Shown here: piece by piece, positions 22,100 through 35,800 of the stretch
Layout: each line of letters starts with the position of its first letter
Position numbering within the stretch: position 1 is the stretch's first letter
NCBI RefSeq assembly: GCF_018873765.1
Contig: NC_057925.1
Coordinates: 13,279,568 to 13,343,567, forward strand
From: Telopea speciosissima
Lineage: Eukaryota > Streptophyta > Magnoliopsida > Proteales > Proteaceae
Direction of reading: 5' to 3'
DNA length: 64,000 bases
Program-made: the position numbers and the translations under genes
The notes under the pieces: generated by a model
Seen by the model: the letters and a program-made list of their open reading frames with translations, nothing else
Databases searched by the model: none
Told to the model about the DNA's origin: nothing

Positions 22100-23343
22100 C
22101 ATTCCTTTATAAAGTATGATCCCAATCCCCATGATGATATATCGGAACGATACGTCGTTATTCATCGAAGCCAATCTTTGTCGCCATAAGGCTGAGGAAC
22201 CCTCGTCCCGAGGACCACGGTACTTACAATATATTTTTTGGATTGCTTGGAACCGTTTAGGAACGAGAATCGGCCCACCCATTAGTTAATGGTCCTGCTT
22301 AGATTTGGAACCGATTAGCTTATTGGTCCGGTTCTGATCCTGATCCCTCAGGGTCGGAGCCGTTAAAAAACCAGACCGATAGCCCAGAACCAGACCAATT
22401 GACACCCCTACTTGTAGTGGCCATGTATAGTTATGTTGGCCCTTAGTCTCCTCATGTTTTTCTACTTGATGTATTAGCCTGTGAAGGGCTTGTTTTTGCC
22501 TTTGTTATGGGCCATTTGTCATGGCCTTAGACCTTTATACGCAATCGTGCTGACACTTAACACTCACACTAATACTAAGTCAGCCTTTCACCACTAGCAA
22601 GGGACTTGGGAAGAGAATCTTAAATGAACACAAAAGAGTTTGAGAGAATGAACTTGTATTGCAGTAAGCTTGTTACAACACTTGAATTCTTAGCTTGCTT
22701 GGTGCCTTGACCAAATGAGAACACCACTATTTTTGGGCAACTGAAGGCCGAAATAATAACTGTTATGATCTATACAAGTGTCTTCCATCCAATGGTAGAG
22801 AACTTTCTATCAATGGGATCTAAAACCTTTTTTGGATGATTCTAGTAGCTTGGAGAACTCTAGAACCTTCTTTCTTAACTATATATAAGGCTTCCCTAGA
22901 ACATTCTTGACTTCTGAAAGTTCTAGAATATGTCTAAACTCCCTACAAGTGTGGAGAGTTCTACACTATGGACTCTTCCTTAGCCCAAGTGTCTATGCTC
23001 ATGGGCTTGTAAACTTGGCCCGTGGGCTTTTATTGGGTGGGCAATGACATGTTGGCACTTGGTTCTTTGGTAGAGTGGTGAAATAGATGTACGATGTATC
23101 TACTCCCTTCTATGTAGTACACTTTTTAAAAACCTCTCGTGCCCACCAGAAAAAAGAAAAAAGAAAAAAAGAAGCTATACACGCATCGTCTATTTAATGG
23201 TTGGACTTGGATAAAGTGAGCTTAAGTTTCCCTTTGGGCTTCAAAATCTCAGGCTGGGGAGCCAAGTTTGAGCTAGGCTTTGGGCGACGCCAGCAGGCCC
23301 AGCCTGAACTTTTTTGTTATTATTTAGCAAAAAGGTTTTAGGG
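22100..23343. other. Intergenic sequence, no gene recognised
   Basis: The first bases may be the internal part of the Gypsy-type element. The rest shows no coding or repeat structure I can support. Confidence 0.4.
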
Positions 23344-23353
23344 ACTTGCAGGC

Positions 23354-23538
23354 AGGGTTTTAAGAATCGGGAATCAAATCGGTGAATCAATCGATATGGA
23401 TTGGAACGGACCATGATAGATCCTGATTCCGACTTATCCCATATGGCTGATTCACACCCAAAAACCTTAGAAAATCTTTGTTTTTGGATCTGAGGATCGA
23501 TTTCGGCCGATTCCATCGATTTCGCATTTTAAAACCCT
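23354..23538. mobile_element. Small MITE with AGGGTTTTAA termini
   Basis: Terminal inverted repeats begin AGGGTTTTAA (23354) and end TTAAAACCCT (23538), with further 'aatcg' similarity inward. Ten-base flanks 'acttgcaggc' (23344-23353) and 'atttgcaggt' (23539-23548) match at 8 of 10 positions, both differences being C/T. The target size suggests a Mutator-like MITE. Confidence 0.6.
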
Positions 23539-24687
23539 ATTTGCAGGTCTAGAAAATATTTCGGGTTCGCCTATTGTACCACATGAAAGTGAAAGCGATG
23601 TAGCAATTCCACTCGACGCAACGGTCTGAATTGACCACTTCTATATTTGGCTAAAAAGAATGAGATGAGATTAAGATGGAATTGTTAATCCCGAATTTGA
23701 ATGGGAGACAAGGGAAGAGGTTCATATTCAAGCATACACACTTACCAAATATATATATATTGTTTTGGGTAAACACACCCTCCCCATATATATCAACATT
23801 TAAGGGTGTCAATTGTAAACTAAATTCATGTATAAAAATCAAAGAATCATTTAAATCGGAATAAATAAATCGTTTATTAGTTGATTCAATTTTAGTTTCA
23901 AAAAGCAAATCTGGTATTAAATTATTTGATTAGCACTATTGGTCAGCCTTTTTTTTGTTGTCTCTATCCACAACATATATAAATTTTTTGGGCAATAGGT
24001 CACTGCTTGGTCACTACACTGTACCATGTGACGGTCAATGAGAATGCACAAAGGGGGTATTAACACAATTAGGATTTTTTTATTTAAGGAGGGGTTAATC
24101 GATAATTTCTCTCTCTCTCTCTCTTGGGTGTGTGGGTGCAGAAACCCGCAACCAAGCAGCGTTCTTTTTTCCTTTTTTTATTTATTTTTGAAACACAGAG
24201 ACTTAATAACTTTTTGGCTCATTCCAGAGTACCAGCCTCCCTCCAAGTCTCTCTCTCCTCGATTGGGACTAGGGTGTAAATCAGTCCGATATTGGGTAAT
24301 CAGTTCCGGTCCTAAGGAGGCAAGATTAGAACTGACCCATTAATCTTATTGTTTTCAAACATAAATTCAGAAACGATTAATAATAGGTGGGCTGGTTTCC
24401 AATTCCTAATTGTTTCCAACAACTATCAGTGTCCAAAATTCTAAAATTTTTTATCAAAATATACAAATAACCAAATATCCATTCCTAAGTATACAAATAA
24501 TGAAACATTCATTCCTATGCATACAAATTTTTTTGGACTAAGATTCCTAGGTATACAAACAATTAAATATCTATCTATCCATAATCATACAAATAAAAAA
24601 AATTTATTTAATCTAATGCTGATCCTAAAATGAGATCCTTATCCCTATGGCTTCTCACATAGGATATGCAACTCAGTGGTTTCCAAC

Positions 24688-24846
24688 AAATTTTTATCTG
24701 TTGTTGTAATTGGAGCGCTGCTGTGCGCATCGTGTGGGACAGTAGCGACCATGTGTGCACAACAAATCCCACTTGACACATATGATCGCTGCTGCACTGC
24801 ACAATACCTACAGCAACACTCCAATTACAGCAGCGAGTAAAAGTCC
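24688..24846. mobile_element. Nearly fully palindromic MITE, 10-bp target duplication
   Basis: Flanked by a perfect 10-bp direct repeat GGTTTCCAAC (24678-24687 and 24847-24856). The 159-bp element folds on itself almost completely: 'tgtaattggagcgctgctgt' in the left arm pairs with 'acagcaacactccaattaca' in the right, and pairing extends to both ends with mostly C/T differences. Target size and long inverted arms suggest a Mutator-like MITE. Confidence 0.75.
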
Positions 24847-25190
24847 GGTTTCCAACTTCACCTCCCAATTGTCATCAATTAATAATTTAATATGGTCCGT
24901 TCTCCTAGCTACTCCTTATTAATCTAATGCCCCCAGCAAGTCTTTCTTTAATTATTTTTATGATTCCTTCGGGTCAATTGCCTTAAATTTTGGATCCTGA
25001 CATGTGAAACTACCTTCAAAGTTCAGAGCAGATTTCCAATAAAAAAAGTTGACTTCTTTTTCTTTTATAGTAATTAATAAATTTGACCTGACCATTGCTC
25101 AAATTGCTCTAAATGCTCTAAAATGATCCACCAAAACCTGAAAATGTGAGACCTACCCAATGGTGGGTCCACCATGACCTTTGTAATTTA

Positions 25191-25578
25191 GGCTCCGTTT
25201 GTTTCTGCGTAAAATTCTTAATGTAAAATTTTTAATATGTGAAATGGAGATTGAGACTTGAGAGTGTATTTAATCCGTTCTTCGAGCACTGAATATAGGA
25301 GAACAACATAGCGGGATAAGGCACCTAAACATTAATGGCTGTCTCACCATTAGTAGGGTTTTCAATGTCTAAGAGCTCAGTTCCTTCCAACTATAGCAGA
25401 GATTTTTATTTTGTCGAGTTTTAAGAGGCCGAATGCGAAGTCATGAACCCGAGTTTTTCGAGACTTGGATAAAGAAAAATTTACGAATAAATTTTCAATT
25501 CATAAAACAAACAATGGAAATTAAATTTTACTGTAAAATTTGTTTTACCAATTCTTTAACGTCGAAACAAGCAGAGCC
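25191..25578. mobile_element. Tourist-like MITE (PIF/Harbinger type)
   Basis: Inverted ends GGCTCCGTTTGTTTC at 25191 and, read from the other end, GGCTCTGCTTGTTTC ending at 25578. The 3-bp target duplication TTA is at 25188-25190 and 25579-25581. Both features are typical of PIF/Harbinger-derived MITEs. Confidence 0.7.
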
Positions 25579-26550
25579 TTAATGAATTGTATCTTTCAGG
25601 CAAAATATTGTTGTCTACCTATCTGGGCATATAGTCTTTTTGCCCTAGCGTGGGGGTCAATGATATGTGTGCACAAGCATCAACATGGATGAGATTTTTT
25701 ATTTCCATGGAATTGTAACTTTGTATGCTCCTGAATCTAAGTGTAGGAACTACAAGAACGAATTGATCTTCGATTGAGGGTTGAATTGATCTTATTGATT
25801 TCAATTCAAATCAGATTAAAATCGGCTGGAATCAGTCTCAAAAACCCAAGAATTGATCCTACAGATTTGACAACCCAGTGATCCAATTCAAATAAAATAT
25901 CTTAGAATCGGCCACTCCAAAACACGTCTAGAATCAGGATAGATCATGACCAATGGTTGAGTCCGTCTTATATATTGATATTAATTATTAATCAACTATA
26001 TATATTAAAAGGGAAAATGTTCTCTAGGACGCAGGCCACACCCAGATATAGTGGAAGATGAAATAACCATTCTGCCCCATGATAGGTGGAAATTCCGCCC
26101 TGAGATACCAACACACGACACTATCTCATATTAAAATTAAAGGGAAGGGATTTGTGTATGACAGCTTTAGAAATCAAGTTTTGCAGAATTTTTTTTTATT
26201 TGGGGGGGGGGGGGGGTTGGGTTTTGATATTTTAAAAGGACTTTCTCATCGAAGGGATTTTTCACAAAAAAGGAAAAATTCGAAGGGTTTCATCTTTCAT
26301 GTATTTAATTAATCTTTTCCGACGGCTCTTAAGTCAATGATAAATTAATATTTTTCTACCCAACTTGTAAATTTTGCATAATAGCGCTGATATCTTTCAG
26401 AAATTTGCAAAAACATCTCTTATTTTATAGAATTAAACTCTCAAACGTGGGTTGTATTCTGTCAAACGGGTCGGTTCTGGATTGAGTATTTTATTTGCTC
26501 CCCCCTCCCTTGAAAGGGTCCGTCTGAATGTCATTAACTACGCTACAAAT

Positions 26551-26985
26551 AGGCCTGTAAACGGATCGGATTCGGCTCAGATACGGATTGGATGTAATCG
26601 GATTCGGATATTTTCTGGTCGAATACGGATACCTCTAAACGGATTCGGATGGATTTGGATGCGGATCAAATTTGGATTTTCGGCCATCCGTTTACACCTC
26701 TGCCTTGTGTAACTCGAACCTTCCTCCCCCTAGTAGATACAATTCACTCTCAATCCATAGTTTTAGATCATGATTCTCTTTTTCTCATATTCTAAAACCT
26801 GTTGAATCTTCAAAAACCCCAAAGATCGCTATTTACTTAATTTTTTATAATTAAGTATTCGGATTCGGATTTCTATCGGAGTATTCGGATTTTTTTTCGG
26901 ATATCTCTAAACGAATACGGATGCCCCTAAACGGATACGGATGCGGATCGAATTCGGATTTTCGGTTATCTATTTACAGCCCTAG
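26551..26985. repeat. CGGAT-rich transposon-like repeat
   Basis: Starts AGGCCTGTAAACGGATCGG and ends near TTTACAGCCCTAG. Flanks 'ctacaaat' (26543-26550) and 'ttacaaat' (26986-26993) match at 7 of 8 positions. The body is made of 'cggattcggat' variants, and an inner 'catccgtttacacctc' near 26685 suggests one copy nested in another. A related block is at about 53480-53970. Confidence 0.5.
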
Positions 26986-26999
26986 TTACAAATCCTTTT

Positions 27000-27483
27000 G
27001 TAATCTAATTTACAATGCCCCTATTCTATAATAATATAGTAGCTAATGTAGGGGTATATGTATCATTTTAATTTGTAAAGAAGAATGTGATTACTTAACA
27101 TAGAAAGTGATTTCAATTGCCAACATAAGCACAAAATGTAGTTCTTAAGGATCTCCATGTAAATTCCCTTACATTGAAAGTGATTTTTTTCCCAATTTTT
27201 GCTTACCCTCCTCGATGTTTTTGCTATAGGTTGCAATTGCGTACAGTACAGTCCCTTATATTTTTGGGTCCGGATCATCTCCCCACATGGGGAGAGGATT
27301 GACCTCCCCCTTACCTCTTAAGATAGTATTTGTCCAACCCACAACCAACAAACCCCCCATTCAAAGCTGTATTTTTAAAGGGAAAAAGAACGTTGCTAGG
27401 CTATGTAGCATAGACTAGCACTTACTTGTGTCTATCTCTCTCCACCTCCTATGAAATGACATATCTATTTTCTATTGTGGAAG

Positions 27484-27521
<38 letters not shown>

Positions 27522-28218
27522 CAAGCATACATTCTAAGCAGTCGGGCATGGAACTCAATCTCTTTTTTTAAATATAAAAAAATGATGGAACCCACATCAT
27601 CATTATCTTCTTCTTCGTCATGAATTTTACCACCCCACCCCTCTTCTTCACTACAATCACTTGCTATGTAGTTGCATGCTTTATACCTTCATATATTTGC
27701 TATATTTTGAAGTAATATTAATTAAAACAAAGTGGGAAAAGAACACTAGTTGGTCGTATGGTTCCTGTGTCTAGACATATGATTGTGCGAATTTACCGTC
27801 CCACCCCCTGTAAAATAAAAAAAACCCATCCATGTTGATACCTCTATGCACGCGTTCAAATTTGATCGCTGTGCTGGTGTAGGGGTTACAAGACCAATCA
27901 ACCATCTCTTACCCAAAAAAAAAAAAAAAATACGGGTGATGCCCCAAATATTTTAATTCGAATCCTCTTCTTCCACTTCCATCCTTTTTAACTGATGTGT
28001 TGGACTTGTCATCATTATGTTCATAACACCCAACGTTTGTGAATCATATGTTGTTTCCATCACTTGGTAAGTAAGATTGAAATTTTGTGGACAAGAAGAA
28101 TCCATGTTCTCTTGTTCACAAGTCATGTTTCAACCCAATTGAGTTCGTAAAATAAACCATTAAAATTCAAGATTACAAAAACGGTGTGCATCGGATAATA
28201 AAGTGCATGTGGATGTAC

Positions 28219-28260
<42 letters not shown>

Positions 28261-28580
28261 CATTACACGGAAGGGAAAATGCTTGAATTTGAGACTAAAA
28301 TTAAACATGTGCCTAATCTAATTGATTTTCTAGATATCCAATGGTTGAATTCATAAGATCACTCTTTCACATGGCAGAATGAGATTTGATGGTAATAAGT
28401 CCTTCACATTGAGATTCCTAAGCTTCCATAAAAACTAAAGGTCATGAGGCACTCCACGGTGGAGATGTGATTGTTATACAGTAATAGTATTTGTAATGGA
28501 CGGTAGAGTGTAGTCAATGATAAGGTAGTAGAGATTCGTAGTGGACGATCTATGATTATGCAGAATATGAACATAGTATA
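27000..28580. other. Intergenic, microsatellites
   Basis: Contains (GA)n at 27485-27521 and a longer one at 28221-28257, plus an A-tract at 27916-27931 preceded by 'ctcttaccc', which may be the tail of an old retroposed element. No gene recognised. Confidence 0.5.
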
Positions 28581-28584
28581 TTTA

Positions 28585-28731
28585 AGCTGCGTTTGGTGTG
28601 CATTATTGGAATAGATTTTGAATTGATAACACATTCTGAAACCCAATTTTATATTATATTTTTGCTTTAAAATATCTTCTAGATTCAGAATCTATTCCGA
28701 GAATGCATACCAAACAACGCCTTATTATCAT
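28585..28731. mobile_element. Small Tourist-like MITE upstream of HPAT
   Basis: Termini 'agctgcgtttggt' (28585) and 'accaaacaacgcc' (ending 28731) are inverted copies that continue inward ('ggaatagattttgaat' against 'attcagaatctattcc'). A TTA duplication flanks it (28582-28584, 28732-28734). It lies about 1.1 kb before the HPAT start codon. Confidence 0.65.
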
Positions 28732-28989
28732 TCCAGTTCAATTCCAACTATTATACAATCGGGTCGGTTTCTGGATTAAACCGCTTGTTTTTATCAGCTG
28801 AGGTAGTATTTTGACAAAATTTTCATAATAAGTGGGGCGGACTAAACAAAGTGCAAAGGAAAAGGGGTTACTTACAAATAAGATGAAATATTAAAACAGA
28901 ACAAAATTACAAGAGAGAGAGAACATCTAATCTAAATTCTAAAAATAGCCGAGGCCCTTCTGTTTGTCCACTTTTCAAATCTCTGCATT

Positions 28990-29850
28990 TTTTTTGATCG
29001 AAAAAACCAAGCGGTGAAAACTGAAAACTCTCCCTCGCGTTCTCCTCCGACCTCCGTGTCTCTTGAAACTCTCTGCATTCGTTCAGTTCTCACGATTTTC
29101 GGCAGCGTTGGATCTTCCTTCTGATAATCTGATTTCTTCTATTGCACTTCAATCGCTTCTCCATTCAGTGGCAAGGTAAATGCACTTTACTGCAATAAAT
29201 CTTCTCTGAATTCTCTCAATAACTTTGAGTTCTCTTTCTCTCTGGTTTCCTGGTTGTATTTTTTGATTTGCTTCTATACGAATTTCACCATTTGGTTTCT
29301 GTTTGTAAAATTTCAGATCTGAGTTCCGGATTTCATGGCAATGATTTAAAGCTTTGTTTAACGAGTGAAGCATTTACTATTCAGTTCCTTTTCTTTATTT
29401 TTCAACTAAATTGAATTTTTCCTATCATTTCAGTGCTGTAAGATTCTCAAGAACTGATTAAATTGTGGGTCACCTCATGCCAACAACAATGATTCTCTTT
29501 TCCTAGCTTCCTAGTTTAAATTTCATTAATGTTTTCATGTTCCCTGTTTCGCATTTGATTGTCGGTTTTCTTCCCTTGTACATCGAGTTGCATCATCTTT
29601 GTCTCTTCTGATGTGACTGTAGTTTTGGTGCAGTTGGCTTAGTATAGATTGCTTTCGCGGGGATTCCTGCTTGAATTGTTTGAATTTGCTCAAAGAAACT
29701 GTCTCTCTGTTGCTGCGACTGTGGTTTGAAGGTGTGAATGGGAGGAATTTAGTGGGATCAATGTGTGTCGTTTAGTAGCTGCTATGGAAAGGAGAATTGA
29801 GTTGAACAAAGTTTGAAAAATTTGGAGTTTACCTTGTACAACAACCAAAG
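28990..29850 (+). promoter_or_regulatory. HPAT 5' leader, probably with a 5'-UTR intron
   Basis: The CT-rich, coding-free stretch 29030-29175 ends in 'ggcaag|gtaaatg', a good splice donor at 29176. Candidate acceptors lie at 29433 ('atttcag|tgctg') and 29634 ('ggtgcag|ttgg'). A leader intron ahead of the ATG at 29851 is therefore likely but its 3' end is not fixed. The transcription start is not visible. Confidence 0.4.
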
Positions 29851-32800
29851 ATGATAGGAAGGAAGAACATGGGACGGGCATCACCTCTGTTTCTAGTGCT
29901 GGTGGCACTAGGGTTTTTCTTTGCAACATATAACTTGTTAACAATGATGATTCAAAACAGAGGGAAAGGGGTAACTGATGATTTGGATGGTGGATCATTT
30001 TCTGATCCTATTATGCAAATGCCTAAGAATGTGAAGATGACAACAGGAGGTACTAAAGTTCCGTTTCATGTTGCCTTGACGGCAACTGATGCTCCGTACA
30101 GCAAATGGCAGTGTCGCATTATGTACTATTGGTATAAGAAGGTGAAGGACTTGCCTGGGTCAGATATGGGAGGGTTCACTAGGGTTCTGCATTCAGGAAA
30201 TCCTGACAACTTGATGGATGAGATCCCAACAGTCGTAGTTGATCCTCTTCCAGCAGGTCTAGATAGGGTGAGCATTCTTTTACTTTACACATTGATTGGT
30301 CTCTTGTTGGTTGGAGAATTATTCTTCTCTTCTGTATACATTTGTTTTCTTACATTTGCTCATCTAAGAATTTTCTTTCTGGAAAGAGTAATTCATGGAC
30401 ACGTGACAAATTCCAAAGGCTATCTTACCGTTTCATCGTAAACCATTCGTTAATTTGAAGAAATTAACACGTGTTGCTGTTTATATGGATAACTGGTAAA
30501 TGGTAATCCTAAAATTTGAACACAAAGTGCCTGATGGCAAAATTTCAGAAAGCAATGTACTTTTTACATTGGAGAAATGTTAACAGAGAGAAATAGGACT
30601 GTAATGCTTGGATGGTTAAGTGACCAGCCAAGCCTTCTATTTATAACAAAGTAAAAGGGGAAAAATTGCAAGTATGCCCTCCTCATAGCTGACTCTAATT
30701 AATAGACATATTAGGGTTGGCTATGAGGGGGGAAAAACCAAGTATTCCCAGTATGCCCTTGTGGCATACAATTACACAATTCAACACTCCCCCTCAAGTT
30801 GGTGCATAGATGTCACACATGCCCAACTTGAACAAAATAGGATGAAAAACCTTTCCACCCAACCCCTTATTGAAAACATTAGCTAACTGATTGCCTGACT
30901 TCACAAAGGGTACACAAATCAGTCCGCTCTCTAGTTTCTCCTTGATGAAATGTCTATCAATCTCCACATGCTTGGTACGATCATGCTGTACTGGGTTATG
31001 GGCAATGCTAATTGCTGCCTTGTTATCACGGTATAACATCATTGGAAGACGAACAGGAACACCAATGTCTTGGAGTAAGCTTTTGAGCCACAGTAATTCG
31101 CATATCCCTTGTGCAATAGCATAGAATTTTGCTTCAACACTAGACCTTGCCACCACATTTTGCTTCTTACTGCACCCCAATCAACATTTGTGTAGGCCTC
31201 GATGCACAAATGATCATGAGGAGACAGAAGAATCCCTTTTCTAGGGGTTGACTTCAAATAACGAAGAATACGAAGAACAACCTCCATATGATTGGAGGAG
31301 TCACCTATAAATTGACTTACCAAACTCACTGCAAAGGCAATATCCGGCCGTGTGTGTGAGAGATAAATCAATTTGCCCACCAACCGCAAATAGCGGCCCT
31401 TATCAACTGGTTCATCGTCTTTATCTTTGAGTCGGTTATTAGCTTCCAGAGGTGTATCACAAGGATGGCAGCCCAATAAACCAGTCTCAGATAGAAGATC
31501 AATGGCGTACTTCCTTTGAGAGAGAAAGATGCCTTTTTGAAGATTGAGCAACTTCAATCCCAAGAAAGTACCTTAATTTTCCAAGATCTTTTATTTTAAA
31601 CTCTCATCATAAGAAACTCTTAAGACGGGTTATTTCATCATCATCACTTCCGGTCACCACAATATCATCAACATAGACTATAAGGATAGTGACCTTATCG
31701 CCAGATCATTTAATAAACAAGATATGATCGACATTAACTTGTACTCCACAAAAATCATTGCCTTATGAAACTTGCCAAACCAAGCCTGAGGAGACTGCTT
31801 TAACCCATAAAGTGCAGACTTCAGTTTTCAAACTTTTTCATGAGTCTTGTTACATGAAAAACCTGGAGGAATATCCATAAACACCTCTTCTGCAAGTTCT
31901 CCATGAAGAAAAGCGTTCTTGACATCAAATTGCTGTAGATCCCATTCCAGATTAACAACACATAATAATAGGACTCAAACAGTGTTTAGTTTAGCAATTG
32001 GAGCAAAGGTTTCCTAGTAGTTGATTCAATAAGTTTGAGTGAACCCTTTAGCCACAAGCCTTACTTTATATCTATCCACTATACCATCCATCTTTTGCTT
32101 GAACATAAAGACCCGTTTACAACCAATTGGTCTCTTGTCTGGAGGAAGAACCACAAGATCCCATGTATCATTTTTTCCCAGAGCTTGCATCTCTTCCATC
32201 ATAGCTGCTTTCCACTTTGTATCTGCAAAAGCCTCCTGCCACTTTTGTGGAATAGGAACCGAGGAAAGAGGAGACACAAAAACAGGATAGGAAGGAGAAA
32301 GGAAATCATACAAGACAACATGAGATATGGGGTATTGAGTACAAGTCCTAATACCTTTACGAAGAGCAATAAGTAACCCAGGATAAGGCTCAGGAGTAGA
32401 ATCCTTACCAGATGGAGTCATAGGCTCTGGATTAAAGAGGGCGATGGGATGTGTAAAGGTGCCATAGTGGTAGTGGTCTCAACTTATTCTTGGTTTGGCT
32501 CCGATAGACCTAAAGGTCTGGGTGATCCATTTGCTTTTGGAATCTTTCAACTTGTCGTTTGACAGATTCTTAAGTAGGCTCCCCTTGAACCTGAACTGTA
32601 TCGGAGCCAATCTCCCCTTGAACCTGAGCCAGTGCCTCGTCGGAGGGAAGATTACCTATATTCAGTGATGGAGAATATAGAGGGAAAGGAGCAACAATAG
32701 ACACGTCTTCATTATCCATACGTACTCCCCCTAAAGAGGGGGTAATGAGCAATAAGCAAAAAACTCACGAAATATAATGTCCATAGTCACCAAGGTACGC

Positions 32801-35800
32801 CGTGTAGCAGGATGGTAACACTTGTATCCTTTCTGAGTTGTAGATTAGCCCATAAAGACACACTTGAGACCTCGGGGATCCAACTTCCCATGAGAATGAT
32901 GATTACGAGCATAACGAACACAACCAAAGGTCTTAGGGGGAACAATAAAGGAGGGGGATCCTTGGAGAACTTCAACTGGAGCACATGAGTCCAAGACACG
33001 AGTGGGCATGCGATTTATCCGTTAGGCAGCGGTAAGGACAACATCACTCCAATACTGAGAGGGGACATGTCGTGCAAACATGAGAGTCTTAACTACTTCC
33101 AGCAGATGGTGATTTTCCTTTCGGCCTCACCATTCTGAGCAGGAGTATCTATGCAATTGGTTTGATGAGGAATTCCATAGTCAGCCTGATAAGTTTGGAA
33201 TTGACCCTCTTTGTATTCTCTGCTATTGTCACTGCAGAGAATCTTAAGAGTTGCATTGAACTGAGTCTGAACCATTTTATGGAAGAGCTGAAAACACTAG
33301 AAAACCTCACTTTTATGCTGCATCATTTACACCCATGTAGTCTGAGTATGGCAGTCGATGAAGGTAACAAACCAATGATGGCCAGAAATAGAGGCTCGAT
33401 GAGCAGAACCCCACACATCAGTATGAACCAAATCAAAAGGAGAAATACTTCTTTTATTTAAAGGGAACTAATTGGAACGAGTTTGTTTGACTAGAACACA
33501 AGCCTCACAAAAGAACTCATTCGGATTACATTTTTTAACTAACTGCGGGAAAAGAAGAGATAAAGTGCCAAGAGGAGGATGCTCCAATCGAAAATGCCAC
33601 TGATGAAGGTCAGAGGAATCTGAGTTGAGCTGATGAGCCTGAAAAGGAGAAGGAGAACCATCTTCAATAAAATAGAGACCACCATGCACCTTACCGCATC
33701 CAATAGTCGTCCTTGTCACCAGATCCTGAAAGACATACTGGGATGGAAATAAGGTTACTTTGCAATTTGAATCTCCAGTAAGACTCCTAATAGAAAGAAA
33801 GTTAGAAGTGAAATTAGGTATATGCTAAACAGAAGATAAAGAAAGAGATGGAGAGCAGCAAATAGACCCCTTTCTAGATACGGAAAAAAGAGAACCATCA
33901 GCGATTCGGACTTTGCCTTTCCCTAAAAAGGGGGAATACTGGTGAAATAGACTAGAGGAGCCAATCATATGATCAGTGGCACCAAAGTCAATGATCCAGG
34001 GACTGGAGACTACCGATGCACAATGACCACTAAATGAAATACCTGAACGAGCAAAGTGGGAACTTGAAGGTGCAAAGGCAGATGCAGTAGTAGGAGGAGA
34101 AGCCTGTAGCATGCGACGGAAAGCTTGAAGTTCATCTTGGGAAAGACTAGTGTTAGTAGTAGTGGGAGCTGTAACTGTGTCAGTGTGGTTTGCCTGGTTA
34201 GTGGATCGACCACGACCACGACCACGACCACGACCATGAGTGGTCTCAAAATCAGCAGGTTTACCATGATGCTTCCAACAATTTGCCTTTGTATGCCACG
34301 ACTTGCTGCAATATTCACACTTGACAATCTCCTTGGAGCTGTCACCAGTACGTAGGAGCCCATCAGATGTAGAAATATGACTGGAGACAGTCTGCAAGGC
34401 TGATCGGTCTGTAGTGGGAGAATGAAGTATGGCTGAATGACAGGTGTCCTCAATATGGACCAAAGCATAGGACTGCTCGAGAGTGGGATCTCTGCTGAGG
34501 ACTTGGACACGAATCTGATCGTACTCAATGTTCAGACCAGCCAGAAACGTAGACCCGAATCCTGTCCACATGTTTGTGATATGCAGCAATGTCAGTAGCA
34601 CTGGTGGGCTGATAATCAGCATAATGGTCAAGCTCTTGCCATAAACTGCGGAGCTCGGGATAGTACTGGGAGATAGACATCTCCTTTTGTGTGGTGTCGT
34701 GAACCTTCTTACGTAGCTCATACACCTGGGCAGCATTCCCAAATCGAGCATAAGTATCCTTCGCAGCTGTCCAGATCTGGGTAGCAGTATCCAATAGTAA
34801 ATAACCTCTGGCAATATTAGGTTGCATGGAGTTAAGCAAGAAGGACATCACTAGAGAATCATGAGAGATCCATAGTTCTTGAGGAGCACCTTCATCGAAG
34901 GGTTTCACAGTATCACCAGTAAGATGCCCTTTAAGACCACGACCAGCAATGGTCAAGTAGGATGATCGAGACCATATCAAGTAATTGGTCCCATCTACTT
35001 TGACGGAAGTAGCAGCAAAAGGGAGTACTCATTACGACTTTGTCCATCAGATCCGGAGGATGCAGTAGTCATATCTGACATATTGACGGGAAAAATAGGG
35101 CAGAATCAACCAAAGAACCAAAGTAGAGAGAAAATCGATAAAAAAAGAGGTGATTGCAGATATCACCAAAACCAGCCGTTAGAAAAGGCCCAAACTTGGA
35201 TCGAGTTCTCCTCTTGGATGGGCTGAGATGTGCTCCAAAAATAGTTAACTTCTGATGAGCCAAACAAAAAAGCCCCAAATCCTGAAATTAGGTCACAAGA
35301 GGAGAAATCAAAGAACTTACAAACCAGAGATCAGAACTTCCTGAAACATAGATCGAGTTCTTCTCTGGGGTAGTCAAATAGCTCCTCCGAAAAGCAGCCT
35401 AATCTGAGTAGAGATGGCTGACATTGACCTTGAAGGGTTTTGGAAGAAAAAACCCTAAAAATCTGGGCACTAACAACATATCATTCTTTAAACGAGGTAA
35501 AGAAGTGGGGCTATAAGAGATCACCTCATTAGTGCTGCTCTTCTAGATGAATAAGAACCGAGATAGAGAAGAAAGGCTGCAGGAGTAAAGAAGAAGGTGG
35601 AGAAGGTGGCGGTAGGTGGTGATGGGGGGCTGTTTAGGTTAGGTTAGAATAGTGAATCTTGGGAGAAAGAAGAGAAGAACTAGGGCTGGAACCCTAGGTC
35701 AGAGTTGTTAGCTCTAATATCATGTTAACAGAGAGAAATAGGACTGTAATGCTTGGATGGTTAAGTGACCAGCCAAGCCCTATTTTATAATAAAGTAAAA

